43,645 bases of DNA from UMGS1696 sp964634795 (GTDB taxonomy: Bacteria > Bacillota > Clostridia > Oscillospirales > CAG-272): NCBI GenBank assembly GCA_964634795.1, contig CAZWLL010000017.1, positions 1-43,645 of the forward strand, given 5' to 3'. The translations under genes and the position numbers were made by a program. How positions within the stretch are numbered: position 1 is the first letter of the stretch; every line of letters begins with the position of its first letter. Below, piece after piece: positions 7,716 through 16,408 of this stretch. The notes under the pieces are model-generated. The model was not told the origin of the DNA, did no database searches, and saw nothing but the letters and a program-made list of their open reading frames with translations.

Positions 7716-9683
7716 ATGATTTTAAGACCGCCGTCAGTGCCGCTTATCACGGTAGACCCTTATTTTTCAGTATGGTCACCCGCTAACCGTCTTACCGACA
7801 CACAAACAGTTCACTGGACAGGAAAACCGAATACTATTATCGGTACAGCTGTAATCGACGGTGAGAGCTACCGCTTCATGGGCAAGCTCAACCGCAACGA
7901 CAACAGCAAGGCCCTCACACAGGTTTCCTATAATTGTGATGCTCTCTCCACATACTACACCTTCGAAGGTGCCGGCATCTCCCTCTCACTCACATTTATG
8001 ACTCCTCTCTTCATGGATGATCTGAGCATAATGTCTCGTCCTGTAAGCTATCTCAAAACCGCTGTTAAATCCACAGACGGCAGCAAGCATTCCGTTACGG
8101 TTAAAATTTCCGTATCCGAAGAAATCTGCCTCAACTATCGCGGCGAAGACGATGTAGTTACAGAAGAGATTACCTCGGATTCTTTCAAGGGTATAAAGAT
8201 CGGAAGCGTTAAGCAGCCCGTTCTCGCAGTATCCGGTGATGACATCAGAATCAACTGGGGTTACTTCTATCTCGCAGTTAACTCCGGCAAGGCTTACGCA
8301 GAAAAGGTTTCATCTCCCTTTATTCCGCGCAGACATGACGACAAGGCTCCCGAAGGCTTCAAAGAAGAAATGACATTTGTTTCCGCGGAAGCTGAGCTCT
8401 GCACAGCATGCGCTCAGACAGCACTCTTCACATTCTCATATGACGACGTTAAGTCCATCGAATATTTCGGTGAAAAGCTTACATCATATTGGAATAAGGA
8501 CGGCAAGTCAATCGTTGCCGCTATCGAAGAAGCATACGGTGATTATGACTGTCTCACAAAGAAGGCTGCTGAATTCTCAGATAAGCTCTTCCTCGACGCA
8601 ACACGCGCAGGCGGCGAAAAGTATGCCGAAATCTGCGAGCTTGCATATCGTCAGGCAATAGCCGCTCACAAGGTTGCCGTTGATACCGACGGTAAGATTC
8701 TCTTCATCTCCAAGGAATGCTTCTCCAACGGATGCGCTGCTACAGTTGACGTAAGCTATCCTTCAATTCCTCTCTTCCTCTGCTTCAATCCCGAGCTCGT
8801 ATGCGGTATGATGCGTCCCATCTACAAGTATTCACGTACTCCCGGCTGGATATTCGATTTCGCTCCTCATGACTGCGGTCAGTTCCCGCTCGTTCACGGA
8901 CAGGTATACGCAGGCAACCACATCGAAGGTCAGATGCCCGTTGAGGAATGCGGCAATATGCTTGTTATGGCTGCAGCGGTATGCATCGCTTCCGGCGATA
9001 CAAAGTTTGCAGAAGAAAACCTCGACCTTCTCGAATCTTGGGTTAAGTACCTTGTAGCTCACGGTGATGACCCCGAAAACCAGCTTTGCACAGACGACTT
9101 CGCAGGTCACCTTGCTCACAACTGCAACCTCTCACTCAAGGCTGTTATGGGTATCGCAGGTCTCGGTATAATCTATAAGATGCTCGGCCGTGAATCCGAT
9201 TACGAAAAGATGATTGCCGAAGCTAAGAGAATGGCCGCAGGATGGGCAGAACGCGCAGCAAACGGCGACGGAAGCTACCGTCTCGCATTCGACAGAGAAG
9301 GCACATGGTCAATGAAGTACAATATCGTTTGGGATAAGCTCATGGATACCGGTATTATGGACAAGGGCGTAATCGCAACCGAATTTGCTTCCTACAAGAA
9401 GCACATCAACCATTACGGCATGCCTCTCGACAACAGAGAAACATACACAAAGTCCGACTGGCTCATTTGGACAGCAACACTTTCCGAATGCCGCAAGGGC
9501 TTTGAGGAATATGTAGCTCCTCTTTGGGAAAGCTATAATTGCTCACTCTCACGTGTTCCTATGACCGACTGGTACAACACCGTTACAGCTAACCAGATCG
9601 GATTCCAGCACAGATCCGTTGTAGGCGGACACTTCATAAAACTCCTCGAAGCTACAGGCAAAATGAAGAGCTGGAAGAAGTAA
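7716..9683 (+). CDS. GtaA/DUF4965 family protein (glutaminase-A-like, cytoplasmic)
   Basis: The 655-residue product begins MILRPPSVPLITVDPYFSVWSPANRL, the DUF4964-type start of the glutaminase A (GtaA)/DUF5127/DUF4965/DUF1793 family, with HWTGKPNTIIGTAVIDGESYRFMG following. The C-terminal half has the conserved DFAPHDCGQFPLVHGQVYAGNHIEGQMPVEECGNML and LCTDDFAGHLAHNCNLSLKAVMGI blocks of a six-hairpin-type alpha/alpha barrel. Members are named for fungal glutaminase A, but bacterial substrates are mostly unknown and a glycan-related role is possible. I use the ATG at 7716 because TTGGAGG lies just upstream; an earlier in-frame ATG has no ribosome site. No signal peptide is seen. Lys is mostly AAG and Leu mostly CTC, as in pckG, suggesting high expression. 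Confidence 0.85.
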   Translation: MILRPPSVPLITVDPYFSVWSPANRLTDTQTVHWTGKPNTIIGTAVIDGESYRFMGKLNRNDNSKALTQVSYNCDALSTYYTFEGAGISLSLTFMTPLFMDDLSIMSRPVSYLKTAVKSTDGSKHSVTVKISVSEEICLNYRGEDDVVTEEITSDSFKGIKIGSVKQPVLAVSGDDIRINWGYFYLAVNSGKAYAEKVSSPFIPRRHDDKAPEGFKEEMTFVSAEAELCTACAQTALFTFSYDDVKSIEYFGEKLTSYWNKDGKSIVAAIEEAYGDYDCLTKKAAEFSDKLFLDATRAGGEKYAEICELAYRQAIAAHKVAVDTDGKILFISKECFSNGCAATVDVSYPSIPLFLCFNPELVCGMMRPIYKYSRTPGWIFDFAPHDCGQFPLVHGQVYAGNHIEGQMPVEECGNMLVMAAAVCIASGDTKFAEENLDLLESWVKYLVAHGDDPENQLCTDDFAGHLAHNCNLSLKAVMGIAGLGIIYKMLGRESDYEKMIAEAKRMAAGWAERAANGDGSYRLAFDREGTWSMKYNIVWDKLMDTGIMDKGVIATEFASYKKHINHYGMPLDNRETYTKSDWLIWTATLSECRKGFEEYVAPLWESYNCSLSRVPMTDWYNTVTANQIGFQHRSVVGGHFIKLLEATGKMKSWKK

Positions 9684-9712
9684 TTCGGCTTCTAACTGAA
9701 TAATTCATTCAA

Positions 9713-9792
9713 AAAACACCCGTATCTTTGAAGTGAACCCCAATAGTTAGACACTTTTGGAGGTGCATATCACTTCACGATACGGGTGTTTT
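9713..9792. terminator. Bidirectional terminator containing an IS3-like end sequence
   Basis: AAAACACCCGTATC (9713-9726) pairs perfectly with GATACGGGTGTTTT (9779-9792). Next inside, TGAAGTGA (9729-9736) pairs with TCACTTCA (9770-9777). The 33-nt loop contains CCCCAATAGTTAGACA and TTTTGGAGGTG, which resemble terminal repeats of IS3-family (IS150-group) elements from memory. No transposase is nearby. It separates convergent genes and can terminate both. Confidence 0.7.
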
Positions 9793-9831
9793 CGGTTATA
9801 TTAAGGAATCGCTGTGACGCATACTTATTTT

Positions 9832-10578
9832 TTATCTTCTTTTTTTCAGAGAAGCATATGCGCCGCAGGCAGCTGCCATAGCTCCCGCAAATACTGCGTA
9901 TACCGATGCGTCAAATGTTTGAGGTGCTTCCTCGACTGCATTCGCACTGCTTTCAACTGCGGTTTCTTCAGCTGTTTCGGTGTTTTCTTCTACGGCAGCT
10001 GTTGTTTCTTCCGCATCCGCAGCTTCATCTGCTGTTGTGGTTTCTTCGGTTTCTTCCGCGGCTGTCTCTTCGGTTCTCTGCGAAGCGGGCTTTACAAGGT
10101 AAACGGGAAGGTTGTTTGTCGTTGCCGAAGCCGATGTAATCAAGCTCCAGCTTGAGTGTTCCCTCGGTGAACANNNNNNNNNNNNNNNNNNNNNNNNNNN
10201 NNNNNNNNNNNNNNNNNNNNNNNNNNNNNNNNNNNNNNNNNNNNNNNNNNNNNNNNNNNNNNNNNNNNNNNNNTCGTTGCCGAAGCCGATGTAATCAAGC
10301 TCCAGCTTGAGTGTTCCCTCGGTGAACATATAAAGTCTGAACCACTGAACATTCGCGCGGTTAAAGCTTTCATCATATGACGATGCGAGATATGTGTCAA
10401 GCTTCAGCTCATTCCATCCGTCCTGCAGTTCAAGCGCGTTTACATCCCAGTGAACTTCCTGTACGTCACATGTGGGCTTAGAGCAAATTTCAAGCTGACC
10501 ATCTCCCGTATAATTATCAATGCCTTCCACATAGATACGAGCATACAGATAGTCATAGTTTGAAATATCGACAATTCT
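9832..10578 (-). pseudogene. C-terminal remnant of a cell-surface protein, interrupted by a scaffold gap
   Basis: The frame right of the gap reads from just after a stop at 10579-10581 without a start codon (RIVDISNYDYLYARIYVEGIDNYTGDG...) and looks like a beta-sandwich module ending ...LKLELDYIGFGN. Left of the gap is a Thr/Glu/Ala-rich stalk, then APQTFD, a hydrophobic segment (about 20 residues) and the basic tail KKRR. That layout is a wall-sorting signal with a non-LPxTG motif. The 5' part of the gene, including any signal peptide, is missing. Joining the two contigs at their shared 55 bp puts the two halves out of frame by one base, so a frameshift or misassembly is also present. Function is unknown. 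Confidence 0.65.
10119..10328. repeat. Identical 55-bp flanks around a scaffold gap
   Basis: Bases 10119-10173 are repeated exactly at 10274-10328, and the 100 N between them (10174-10273) are a fixed-size filler. An exact 55-bp overlap at contig ends is what a de Bruijn assembler with k = 55 would leave, so the duplication is probably an artefact and the true gap may be zero. Confidence 0.8.
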
Positions 10579-10682
10579 CTACTTAATTGCGAACTTTATT
10601 TTAATAATCATTTAATATAGGCTTATAAGCGATGCCGTTCGGCGTTCTTTTGCTTAAAATTATGTTAACCGGTCTGATATTG

Positions 10683-12746
10683 TTATTTTTCTCTTTTATG
10701 ATACAGTGCAATCTTGCTTTTCGAGCATACTCCACCGTCTTTTATCACTTCGTTTCCGCAAAGTGACAGTGCTATCGTGTTTTCACCCGAATGCGTGAAT
10801 TCGGTTATATCGAGCACATAAGGCTTGAATATAAGTCTTCCCGCCTCTTTGCCGTTAATCGAAACCGAAACGACTCCGTTTACGTTTTCGGAAGAAAACA
10901 ATACTTTAGATGTGTCATCTCTCACTGTAAAAGTACACTCGCTGCCGCGCACCGATACGATTTCGGCAAGCTTTAATTCGTCATCGTCTTCTTTTTTAAT
11001 TCTGACAAGGCTGTCGGGATTGAATCCAAGCACTAATGATGAATGCTCGGGTACGTACACATCATACTCAAATCCGTTGTCGGTCATTTCCGCATACATT
11101 TCGTATGTTTTTCCGCTGAACGGATCGAATCTGTCGGCGGAATAATTATAAGGTACCGCTATTTTTCCGTGTACTCCCTCATCTCCGTTATTTATAACGG
11201 CGCAGAACGGACATCCGCTCTTTGTCATATTAAGAAATACCGTGTTGTCCGCATGATTGTCATGTATGAAACGAACATCGTGCTTCACATGCTTATCGAG
11301 AAAAGCGGCGAAATCGGTTCCGCGGTAAAGCAAACCGTTTTCGGTCACGAATCTACCGATTTTTTCCACAATTTCCGCACTGAGTCTGAGTCTTGTGTCA
11401 ATTAGCAGTATCTTGTATTCATACCTGTCGATATGTATCTCACCGTCATGAATATGAGCCTTGTTCATTAAGTTGTCTATCGTAAGGTAATTAAAAGGAT
11501 ATCCCGCTTCATACAGCTTCTCGACGGGATTTTCGGGTATATAGTCATCCGAGCACAAAACCGCGCAAACGGGATTGTTGGAGCCTGCGGAGTTTAACCA
11601 TGACATTCGTTTTGTATAAAGGGAAGCTTTTTTATATTCGCACCACAGAGGAGACTCTTCAGCCATAGCCTCGGTGCATTTTCCCGGTATAATCATACTG
11701 CCCGAGCAGGACAACGCACTGTTGATTTCGCACATAAACTCATCGGGTGATACGGAATTTACTCCGTTAAAAAGCTCTGCCGCACACCTTGCCACACCGC
11801 GGTGTCTCGCAGTATCCGATATCGCCTTCAATTTAAGAGGCAGTTTTTCATCGCTGTCGTAACGTACCCCGCCAAACGGCACGTCGAATTGTGACGAATA
11901 CGCAATATCGGCAATGTCACCGAACATGCTGCCCGTAAGACCTACTCCATGCTCCGTACACCATTTTGCAATCGGCGAAAGAAATGAAGCGGAAATTCTT
12001 TTTCTCAGCATGTTATTGTAAATAAATTCCGCTTCTCTGCGCTGTTTTTTTACCTTAGGTTCTGTGAGAAGTGATACAAGCTGTGATATATCGCCGCCCG
12101 ACATCATCCATTCTTCATCCATGCCGTAGCTCCAAAGAATTTTATCGGACGCATTTTCACGCTGAACCATATTAAATCCTAAGATTGTAGAACCGAAATA
12201 GTCATGCAGCTTTGAATTATAACCTTCAAGTGTGCCGGATATTATATTTTCCGCGGAATACGGGTTTAGAATATCAATTCTGCTCTTGTCGCCGTATCCG
12301 AGAATTATATCACATTGCTCGTACCCGTCATCCGCTCCGAGCTTCACATCGGTCAAAAGTCCGTTTTCTTTCTTTACGAATACATTCATTAAGACCTCGT
12401 CACCCGAGCGTCTGTCGGCAGTCGGTTTAAGCAGCAGCACCCTTTCGCACGCTAAAGGCTCCTTTGAAACGATTTCTGTTTCAGCCGCCGCAAAGCTGTC
12501 TCGTATAAACATGAGCATGAATCTTTTTTTCGCAGCTTCGAGAACCGACGACAAGGTATCGGCAATGTTATCATTAAGTCCGCACTCGGGCATCGATATA
12601 ATAAAACCGTCTATACCTTTTCTATGGAACAAATCCATGCGTTCTATAAGCTTTTCCGCACTGTCATCCTCTTGCCATTGCCATATCGGGTACGGTGAAT
12701 ACTGCGCACCCGGATTTCTCCATATTTCTTTAACTATATCGTACAT
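10683..12746 (-). CDS. Large glycoside-hydrolase-like protein (GH106/GH-A-like architecture)
   Basis: This 687-residue protein lacks a signal peptide. Residues about 1-110 look like the start of a TIM barrel of the clan that acts on plant or host glycans (NPGAQYSPYPIWQWQEDDSAEKL, then MDLFHRKGIDGFIISM). Around residues 385-500 is a GATase-like segment (YKILLIDTRLRLSAEIVEKIGRFVTENGLLY), as in GH42 and GH106 enzymes. The C-terminus (about 600-687) is a galactose-binding-like sandwich (VSVSINGKEAGRLIFKPYVLDITEF, then GENTIALSL). I cannot assign a family or catalytic residues. I start at 12746 because AGGTGAG fits that ATG, not the GTG at 12755. A consensus promoter lies at 12785-12813. Confidence 0.6.
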   Translation of the reverse strand: MYDIVKEIWRNPGAQYSPYPIWQWQEDDSAEKLIERMDLFHRKGIDGFIISMPECGLNDNIADTLSSVLEAAKKRFMLMFIRDSFAAAETEIVSKEPLACERVLLLKPTADRRSGDEVLMNVFVKKENGLLTDVKLGADDGYEQCDIILGYGDKSRIDILNPYSAENIISGTLEGYNSKLHDYFGSTILGFNMVQRENASDKILWSYGMDEEWMMSGGDISQLVSLLTEPKVKKQRREAEFIYNNMLRKRISASFLSPIAKWCTEHGVGLTGSMFGDIADIAYSSQFDVPFGGVRYDSDEKLPLKLKAISDTARHRGVARCAAELFNGVNSVSPDEFMCEINSALSCSGSMIIPGKCTEAMAEESPLWCEYKKASLYTKRMSWLNSAGSNNPVCAVLCSDDYIPENPVEKLYEAGYPFNYLTIDNLMNKAHIHDGEIHIDRYEYKILLIDTRLRLSAEIVEKIGRFVTENGLLYRGTDFAAFLDKHVKHDVRFIHDNHADNTVFLNMTKSGCPFCAVINNGDEGVHGKIAVPYNYSADRFDPFSGKTYEMYAEMTDNGFEYDVYVPEHSSLVLGFNPDSLVRIKKEDDDELKLAEIVSVRGSECTFTVRDDTSKVLFSSENVNGVVSVSINGKEAGRLIFKPYVLDITEFTHSGENTIALSLCGNEVIKDGGVCSKSKIALYHKREK

Positions 12747-12784
12747 TTTACTCACCTAAGCAATATATTATTTATTATTTAACG

Positions 12785-12813
12785 ATTATAGCACACGCCG
12801 TATTAAAAAGCAA
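12785..12813 (-). promoter_or_regulatory. Promoter of the glycosidase-like gene
   Basis: On the minus strand TTGCTT (12808-12813) and TATAAT (12785-12790) are 17 bp apart, with the predicted start about 30 nt upstream of the ATG at 12746. Confidence 0.7.
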
Positions 12814-12850
12814 TCCCAAAGAAAGCTATTGCTCACGGCGGTGCACAGCA

Positions 12851-12879
12851 AAAAACGCTGTCACAGTGACAGCGTTTTT
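12851..12879 (-). terminator. Terminator of the HAD phosphatase gene
   Basis: AAAAACGCTGTCA and TGACAGCGTTTTT form a perfect 13-bp stem with a 3-nt loop, flanked by A and T runs. It lies 29 bp after the HAD gene stop at 12908. Confidence 0.9.
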
Positions 12880-12907
12880 CTATATTATTCTATTTTTTTA
12901 TTCATTT

Positions 12908-13633
12908 TTAAAGAGTCTTTAAATAATCTCGTACTATATTCGGGAAGTTTACGGGTTTGTCTACCTTAACGAAATCTATAGCCGAATTATAAACAGGCTC
13001 ATCGTTTCCGCCCATACCGTAATCGTCTCCGAAATATGTTGTCTCGGAAATATCGAATCCGTTAACCTTGCAGAAGTCCTCAACAGCGTAATATTTATTA
13101 TACGGCTCGGGTACCATATCAAACGAGCTTGAACCGCCTACAAATACACTGTATTCCGGGAACGCCGCCGCAACATCTGCATAAATAGCACGTCTCTTTG
13201 ATCTGTCGGAATCGAATGTCAGCTTATCCTGAATCAATGCTTTAGTGCCGAGCAGCGGGAATGTGACACATCCCGACGGATGTATTTCAACCGTATCTCC
13301 GACATATTCTTCATAGCCGAGCGAATGTCTTAGTCCGTTGATTCTCGCGGTAATACTCTCGCGGTCACACGGCAGACTCATGTCGCGGATGTATTCCAAA
13401 TCTCCTTTTTCTTCTCTGTAAACGGCATACTGTAAACCGTAATTGCCGAGGATCTCTATTGGGTATTTTCTGAGCTGCGCGAATATACGTCTGATCTGCC
13501 CCGCCCCGACTATTACAAGGCGAAGTCCCGCATCCTTAAGCTCATCGAGAGCCGCAATATTCTCATCGCTGATCCACGTTCTGTGTTCAGTCAGCGTTCC
13601 GTCAAGATCAAGAGCAAATACTTTCTTTTGCAT
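12908..13633 (-). CDS. HAD-IIB hydrolase, phosphomannomutase-like
   Basis: A 241-residue HAD superfamily protein. Motif I is FALDLDGTL (Asp nucleophile about residue 9, general acid Asp about 11). Motif IV is TYFGDDYGMGGNDEPVY near residue 215. The order and wording (ILGNYGLQY; VGGSSSFDMVPEPYNKYYAVEDF; GDDYGMGGND) resemble the eukaryotic-type phosphomannomutase branch of subclass IIB (FGDKTxPGGNDxEI), more than generic Cof phosphatases. It may act on a hexose phosphate as mutase or phosphatase; the sequence alone does not decide. The ribosome site is weak. It is followed by a strong terminator and appears monocistronic. Confidence 0.8.
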   Translation of the reverse strand: MQKKVFALDLDGTLTEHRTWISDENIAALDELKDAGLRLVIVGAGQIRRIFAQLRKYPIEILGNYGLQYAVYREEKGDLEYIRDMSLPCDRESITARINGLRHSLGYEEYVGDTVEIHPSGCVTFPLLGTKALIQDKLTFDSDRSKRRAIYADVAAAFPEYSVFVGGSSSFDMVPEPYNKYYAVEDFCKVNGFDISETTYFGDDYGMGGNDEPVYNSAIDFVKVDKPVNFPNIVRDYLKTL

Positions 13634-13771
13634 AATTCAAGCCATTTACCGTGCCGGTCATTAAATCGCATTGCACCGCACAGTATTCCCTTTCCGGTAT
13701 CATTGGTTTTTCATATCGTCGGTATGAATCCGTAAAACATACCATTTTAATATTGTATCAGTTATGAAAGC

Positions 13772-15535
13772 TTATTTCTGTTTCATTTTGTTAACTTTTT
13801 CATCATTCGGGGTCACATAGGCTGTCCAGTTGGTACTGTAAACCACAAACCCGGGTTTTGAGCCTGCGGGCTTTTTAACCTTCGACACTCTTGTGTAGTC
13901 CACAGGAATCATGACACCGCCTTTAGCCTTCGAATTGCTTGCCGCAATTTCCGCGGCTTCGGTAAAGGTTTGCTCATCCGGTTCTTCCGTACTGTCATCG
14001 AGTACAAGAACAACATGTGAACCGGGTTGATTTTTAACATGGAACCACCAGTCCCATCTCTGCGCCGTTTTGGTGGTAAGATAATCATTCGCTATATTGT
14101 TTCGTCCGCAGAGGACGGTATGTCCGTCCGTTGTTTTATATTTTATGATACTCGGTGTACTTTGCTTTTTCTCGGTATAGTTTTTCATTTTCGATGCATA
14201 ACCGCTGTGATAAAGCTCCGCGCGTATCTCGTTAAGCTCTTTTTCGCCGTCCGCTCTTGTCAATGAATCCAAAACCGTGTAGATATAGTTAAGCTCTTCC
14301 TCAGCTTTCTCAAGCTGCTCCGTAAGGTGAATTTTAGCCGCTTTTGCTTTATTATATTTTTTATAATATTTCTGAGCGTTAGCGGACGGAGTAAGCCTTT
14401 TATCAAGAGGTATTTTTACATCCTCGTAATTTTCACTGTAGTAGTTTTGAAGAACACAGCTGTCATCCCCGCGTTTCAGCCGATAAATATTCGCCGTTAT
14501 GAGATCTCCCCAAAGCTTATATTTATCTCCGTTTTCGCATTCGCTCAGCTCACTTCTCTGAAGCGACATTTTCTTCGTAATTCGCGTCTCGGCATTGGTT
14601 AAAAGCTTAAATATGTCACCGGCTTTTTTATGCAGTCTTTCCTCTCGGCTTCTCTCACCGTAATATGTGTCAATCATTTCGCCGAAAGAATCTGATTTTT
14701 CGATGACCGCCGTTTTGCCGAACTGCCTTATCTCGCAGAATGCGTATTCAATCGGAACACCGTCCGTATTTTTAACAATGTACGGCGCACCGATTGTATT
14801 TTTTATCGCGTTTCGCATTTCGAAAAACTTTTCCGTAAGTGAACGCGCAGCTTCCTTCATGGTCGCGTCTGTTTTTCCCGCGGCTCTGTATACTATCTCA
14901 CGTGCTATTATGGGAGCAATACCGGAAAAGCTCGACATGATAAACTTTTCCGCCGGTCTGTCGTCCTCCGATTGCGATGCCAATGCATTGAAAAATCTCT
15001 CGTCAACACTTTCGTCAAGCGGATTGTATTTGTCCTGCTTCGGAGGAAGCTCGTATTTCATTCCCGCAAGCACCTGTCGTTTTTCACTTGTCGTAAAATC
15101 AATGGATTTCAGCACACCGATTATCTTGTCTGACGCATCAGTGATAATTATATTCGAAAACCTTCCCATAAGCTCGCATATAATATGCTTTTGCGTCGGG
15201 AATCCGAAATCATCATGTGTATCGAATGTAAGACGTGCCGCTCTTTCAAATCCGAGCTGCTCCGCTCCCGCAAATCTGGCGCCTTGAAAATGCTTTCTGA
15301 GCATCATGCAAAACATCGGAGGAGTAGCGGGATTTTCGAATTTTAACGAAGTTAAATTCATTCTCGCACCGTTTCCGCCTGCGGATATGTCAAGTCTGTG
15401 CTCCGCACCTGCACACCGTACGACCAAAACCGCTTCTTCCTTCGATGGCTGATATATTTTGTCAACCTTGCCGTTTATAAGCTTGCTGTTAATTTCCGCT
15501 ACGATAAATCGCAGCATTCCGGCATCATAAGCCAT
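13772..15535 (-). CDS. rqcH: RqcH, NFACT-family ribosome quality control factor
   Basis: The 587-residue protein is an NFACT/FbpA-type protein. NFACT-N is clear at the start (MAYDAGMLRFIVAEINSKLINGKVDKIYQP) with the conserved HIICELMGRFSNIIITD. A coiled-coil region spans roughly residues 290-430. The C-terminal NFACT-R domain has YKTTDGHTVLCGRNNIANDYLTTKTAQRWDWWFHVKNQPGSHVVL. Bacterial RqcH binds stalled 50S subunits and directs alanine tailing of the nascent chain; older annotation calls it fibronectin-binding protein. AAGAGG precedes ATG at 15535. It follows the GNAT gene by 19 bp on the same strand, so the two are probably co-transcribed. Confidence 0.93.
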   Translation of the reverse strand: MAYDAGMLRFIVAEINSKLINGKVDKIYQPSKEEAVLVVRCAGAEHRLDISAGGNGARMNLTSLKFENPATPPMFCMMLRKHFQGARFAGAEQLGFERAARLTFDTHDDFGFPTQKHIICELMGRFSNIIITDASDKIIGVLKSIDFTTSEKRQVLAGMKYELPPKQDKYNPLDESVDERFFNALASQSEDDRPAEKFIMSSFSGIAPIIAREIVYRAAGKTDATMKEAARSLTEKFFEMRNAIKNTIGAPYIVKNTDGVPIEYAFCEIRQFGKTAVIEKSDSFGEMIDTYYGERSREERLHKKAGDIFKLLTNAETRITKKMSLQRSELSECENGDKYKLWGDLITANIYRLKRGDDSCVLQNYYSENYEDVKIPLDKRLTPSANAQKYYKKYNKAKAAKIHLTEQLEKAEEELNYIYTVLDSLTRADGEKELNEIRAELYHSGYASKMKNYTEKKQSTPSIIKYKTTDGHTVLCGRNNIANDYLTTKTAQRWDWWFHVKNQPGSHVVLVLDDSTEEPDEQTFTEAAEIAASNSKAKGGVMIPVDYTRVSKVKKPAGSKPGFVVYSTNWTAYVTPNDEKVNKMKQK

Positions 15536-15554
15536 TATTTACCTCTTAAAAATG

Positions 15555-16271
15555 TTATATATCATCGTCTTCGATGTTCTCTGTATCTCTGTAGCAAACA
15601 AATGGAAGACATTTGTCATACAAGACAAAACCAACCGCCTCGGCAGTCTTTATCGACGGAATGTTGTCCTCGGTACATACGTATTTAACGTTATTGCCAA
15701 GTGACAGCAAATAATCTGTCAGCGCCGCAACACATGACGAACCGTAACCTTTTTCTCTGTAATTGCTGTCGCATTCAACCGTAATTTCGGCACATCCGTC
15801 TTCCTCGGCAATGTCGTTAAGTCCCGCAAAACATACTATCTTGCCGTCCTCACGTATAACAGCCATTCTGTCAGCCTCATCACTCGAATCAAGTGAGAAT
15901 TCGTCAAGCGGTATATCTCCATAATTCTCGCCGTCTAAAGTGTCGATAATTTCGCACATCGGAAGAATTTTCGACTTATCGGGAGAGGTGCATCGATATT
16001 CATAATGCACTTTGTCAACGGCATCCGCACAATCATATCCCAGCTTTTCCATAATCGGTTTCAATTCATCCGAAAGATATTTTCTTGCCTCCATCGTAAA
16101 CGGATTGTCACCGAAACGTTTCTCGAATTCTTCGGCTATTTTAACCGTGAACGAGTATGTAATTATTTCGTTTTCACCACTGCTTTTTCTGTGAAGCTCA
16201 AACGGCATTGCTATATGACATTCATCCCCGAGAACATAATCCTCAAGTTCTTTATCTTCAAGTCTTATCAT
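15555..16271 (-). CDS. GNAT family N-acetyltransferase
   Basis: A 238-residue protein with a C-terminal GNAT domain: AEITVECDSNYREKGYGSSCVAALTDYLLSLGNNVKYVCTEDNIPSIKTAEAVGFVLYDKCLPF contains the acetyl-CoA loop (Q/R-x-x-G-x-G/A pattern as REKGYGS) and the closing GF strand. The N-terminal 130 residues lack an obvious family and may form a second degenerate GNAT half. The substrate is unknown. AGGAGAA precedes ATG at 16271; an earlier ATG at 16295 lacks a ribosome site. It is the first gene of a pair with rqcH, and upstream of it lies the repeat cluster 16301-16604. Confidence 0.85.
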   Translation of the reverse strand: MIRLEDKELEDYVLGDECHIAMPFELHRKSSGENEIITYSFTVKIAEEFEKRFGDNPFTMEARKYLSDELKPIMEKLGYDCADAVDKVHYEYRCTSPDKSKILPMCEIIDTLDGENYGDIPLDEFSLDSSDEADRMAVIREDGKIVCFAGLNDIAEEDGCAEITVECDSNYREKGYGSSCVAALTDYLLSLGNNVKYVCTEDNIPSIKTAEAVGFVLYDKCLPFVCYRDTENIEDDDI

Positions 16272-16300
16272 AACTATTCTCCTATTATTTCTCAATTGCT

Positions 16301-16362
16301 CATGAAAATTCTCGGGAGCGGGATGGTTCGCTCAACTATTCAGCTGAAGTATATTCCCACTC
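16301..16362 (+). repeat. Pseudoknot-type intergenic repeat, copy 1a
   Basis: The copy begins with the half-palindrome TGAAAATTCTC, then GAGCG (16316-16320), loop GGATGGTT, CGCTC (16329-16333), a 21-nt linker and TCCC (16355-16358), which can pair with the loop. Apart from the missing left half of the palindrome it is identical to copies 1b and 1c as far as they can be read. Confidence 0.85.
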
Positions 16363-16382
16363 TGCTCTTATATTAAACCTTG

Positions 16383-16408
16383 GAGAATTTTCAGTCATGA
16401 AAATTCTC
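16383..16408. repeat. Palindromic hairpin module, locus 1
   Basis: GAGAATTTTCA (16383-16393) pairs with TGAAAATTCTC (16398-16408) across a 4-nt loop. Equivalent palindromes at 38894-38919, 43389-43411 and 43610-43632 also lie just upstream of a GAG-GGG module, so this arrangement is a shared design. Confidence 0.85.

Noticed and set aside
10112..10400. Open frames crossing the first N gap in other phases
   Set aside because: They depend on the arbitrary 100-N length and show no coding character.
14667..15287. 206-residue open frame on the plus strand
   Set aside because: It is antisense to the strongly supported rqcH coding sequence, has no ribosome site and resembles no family.
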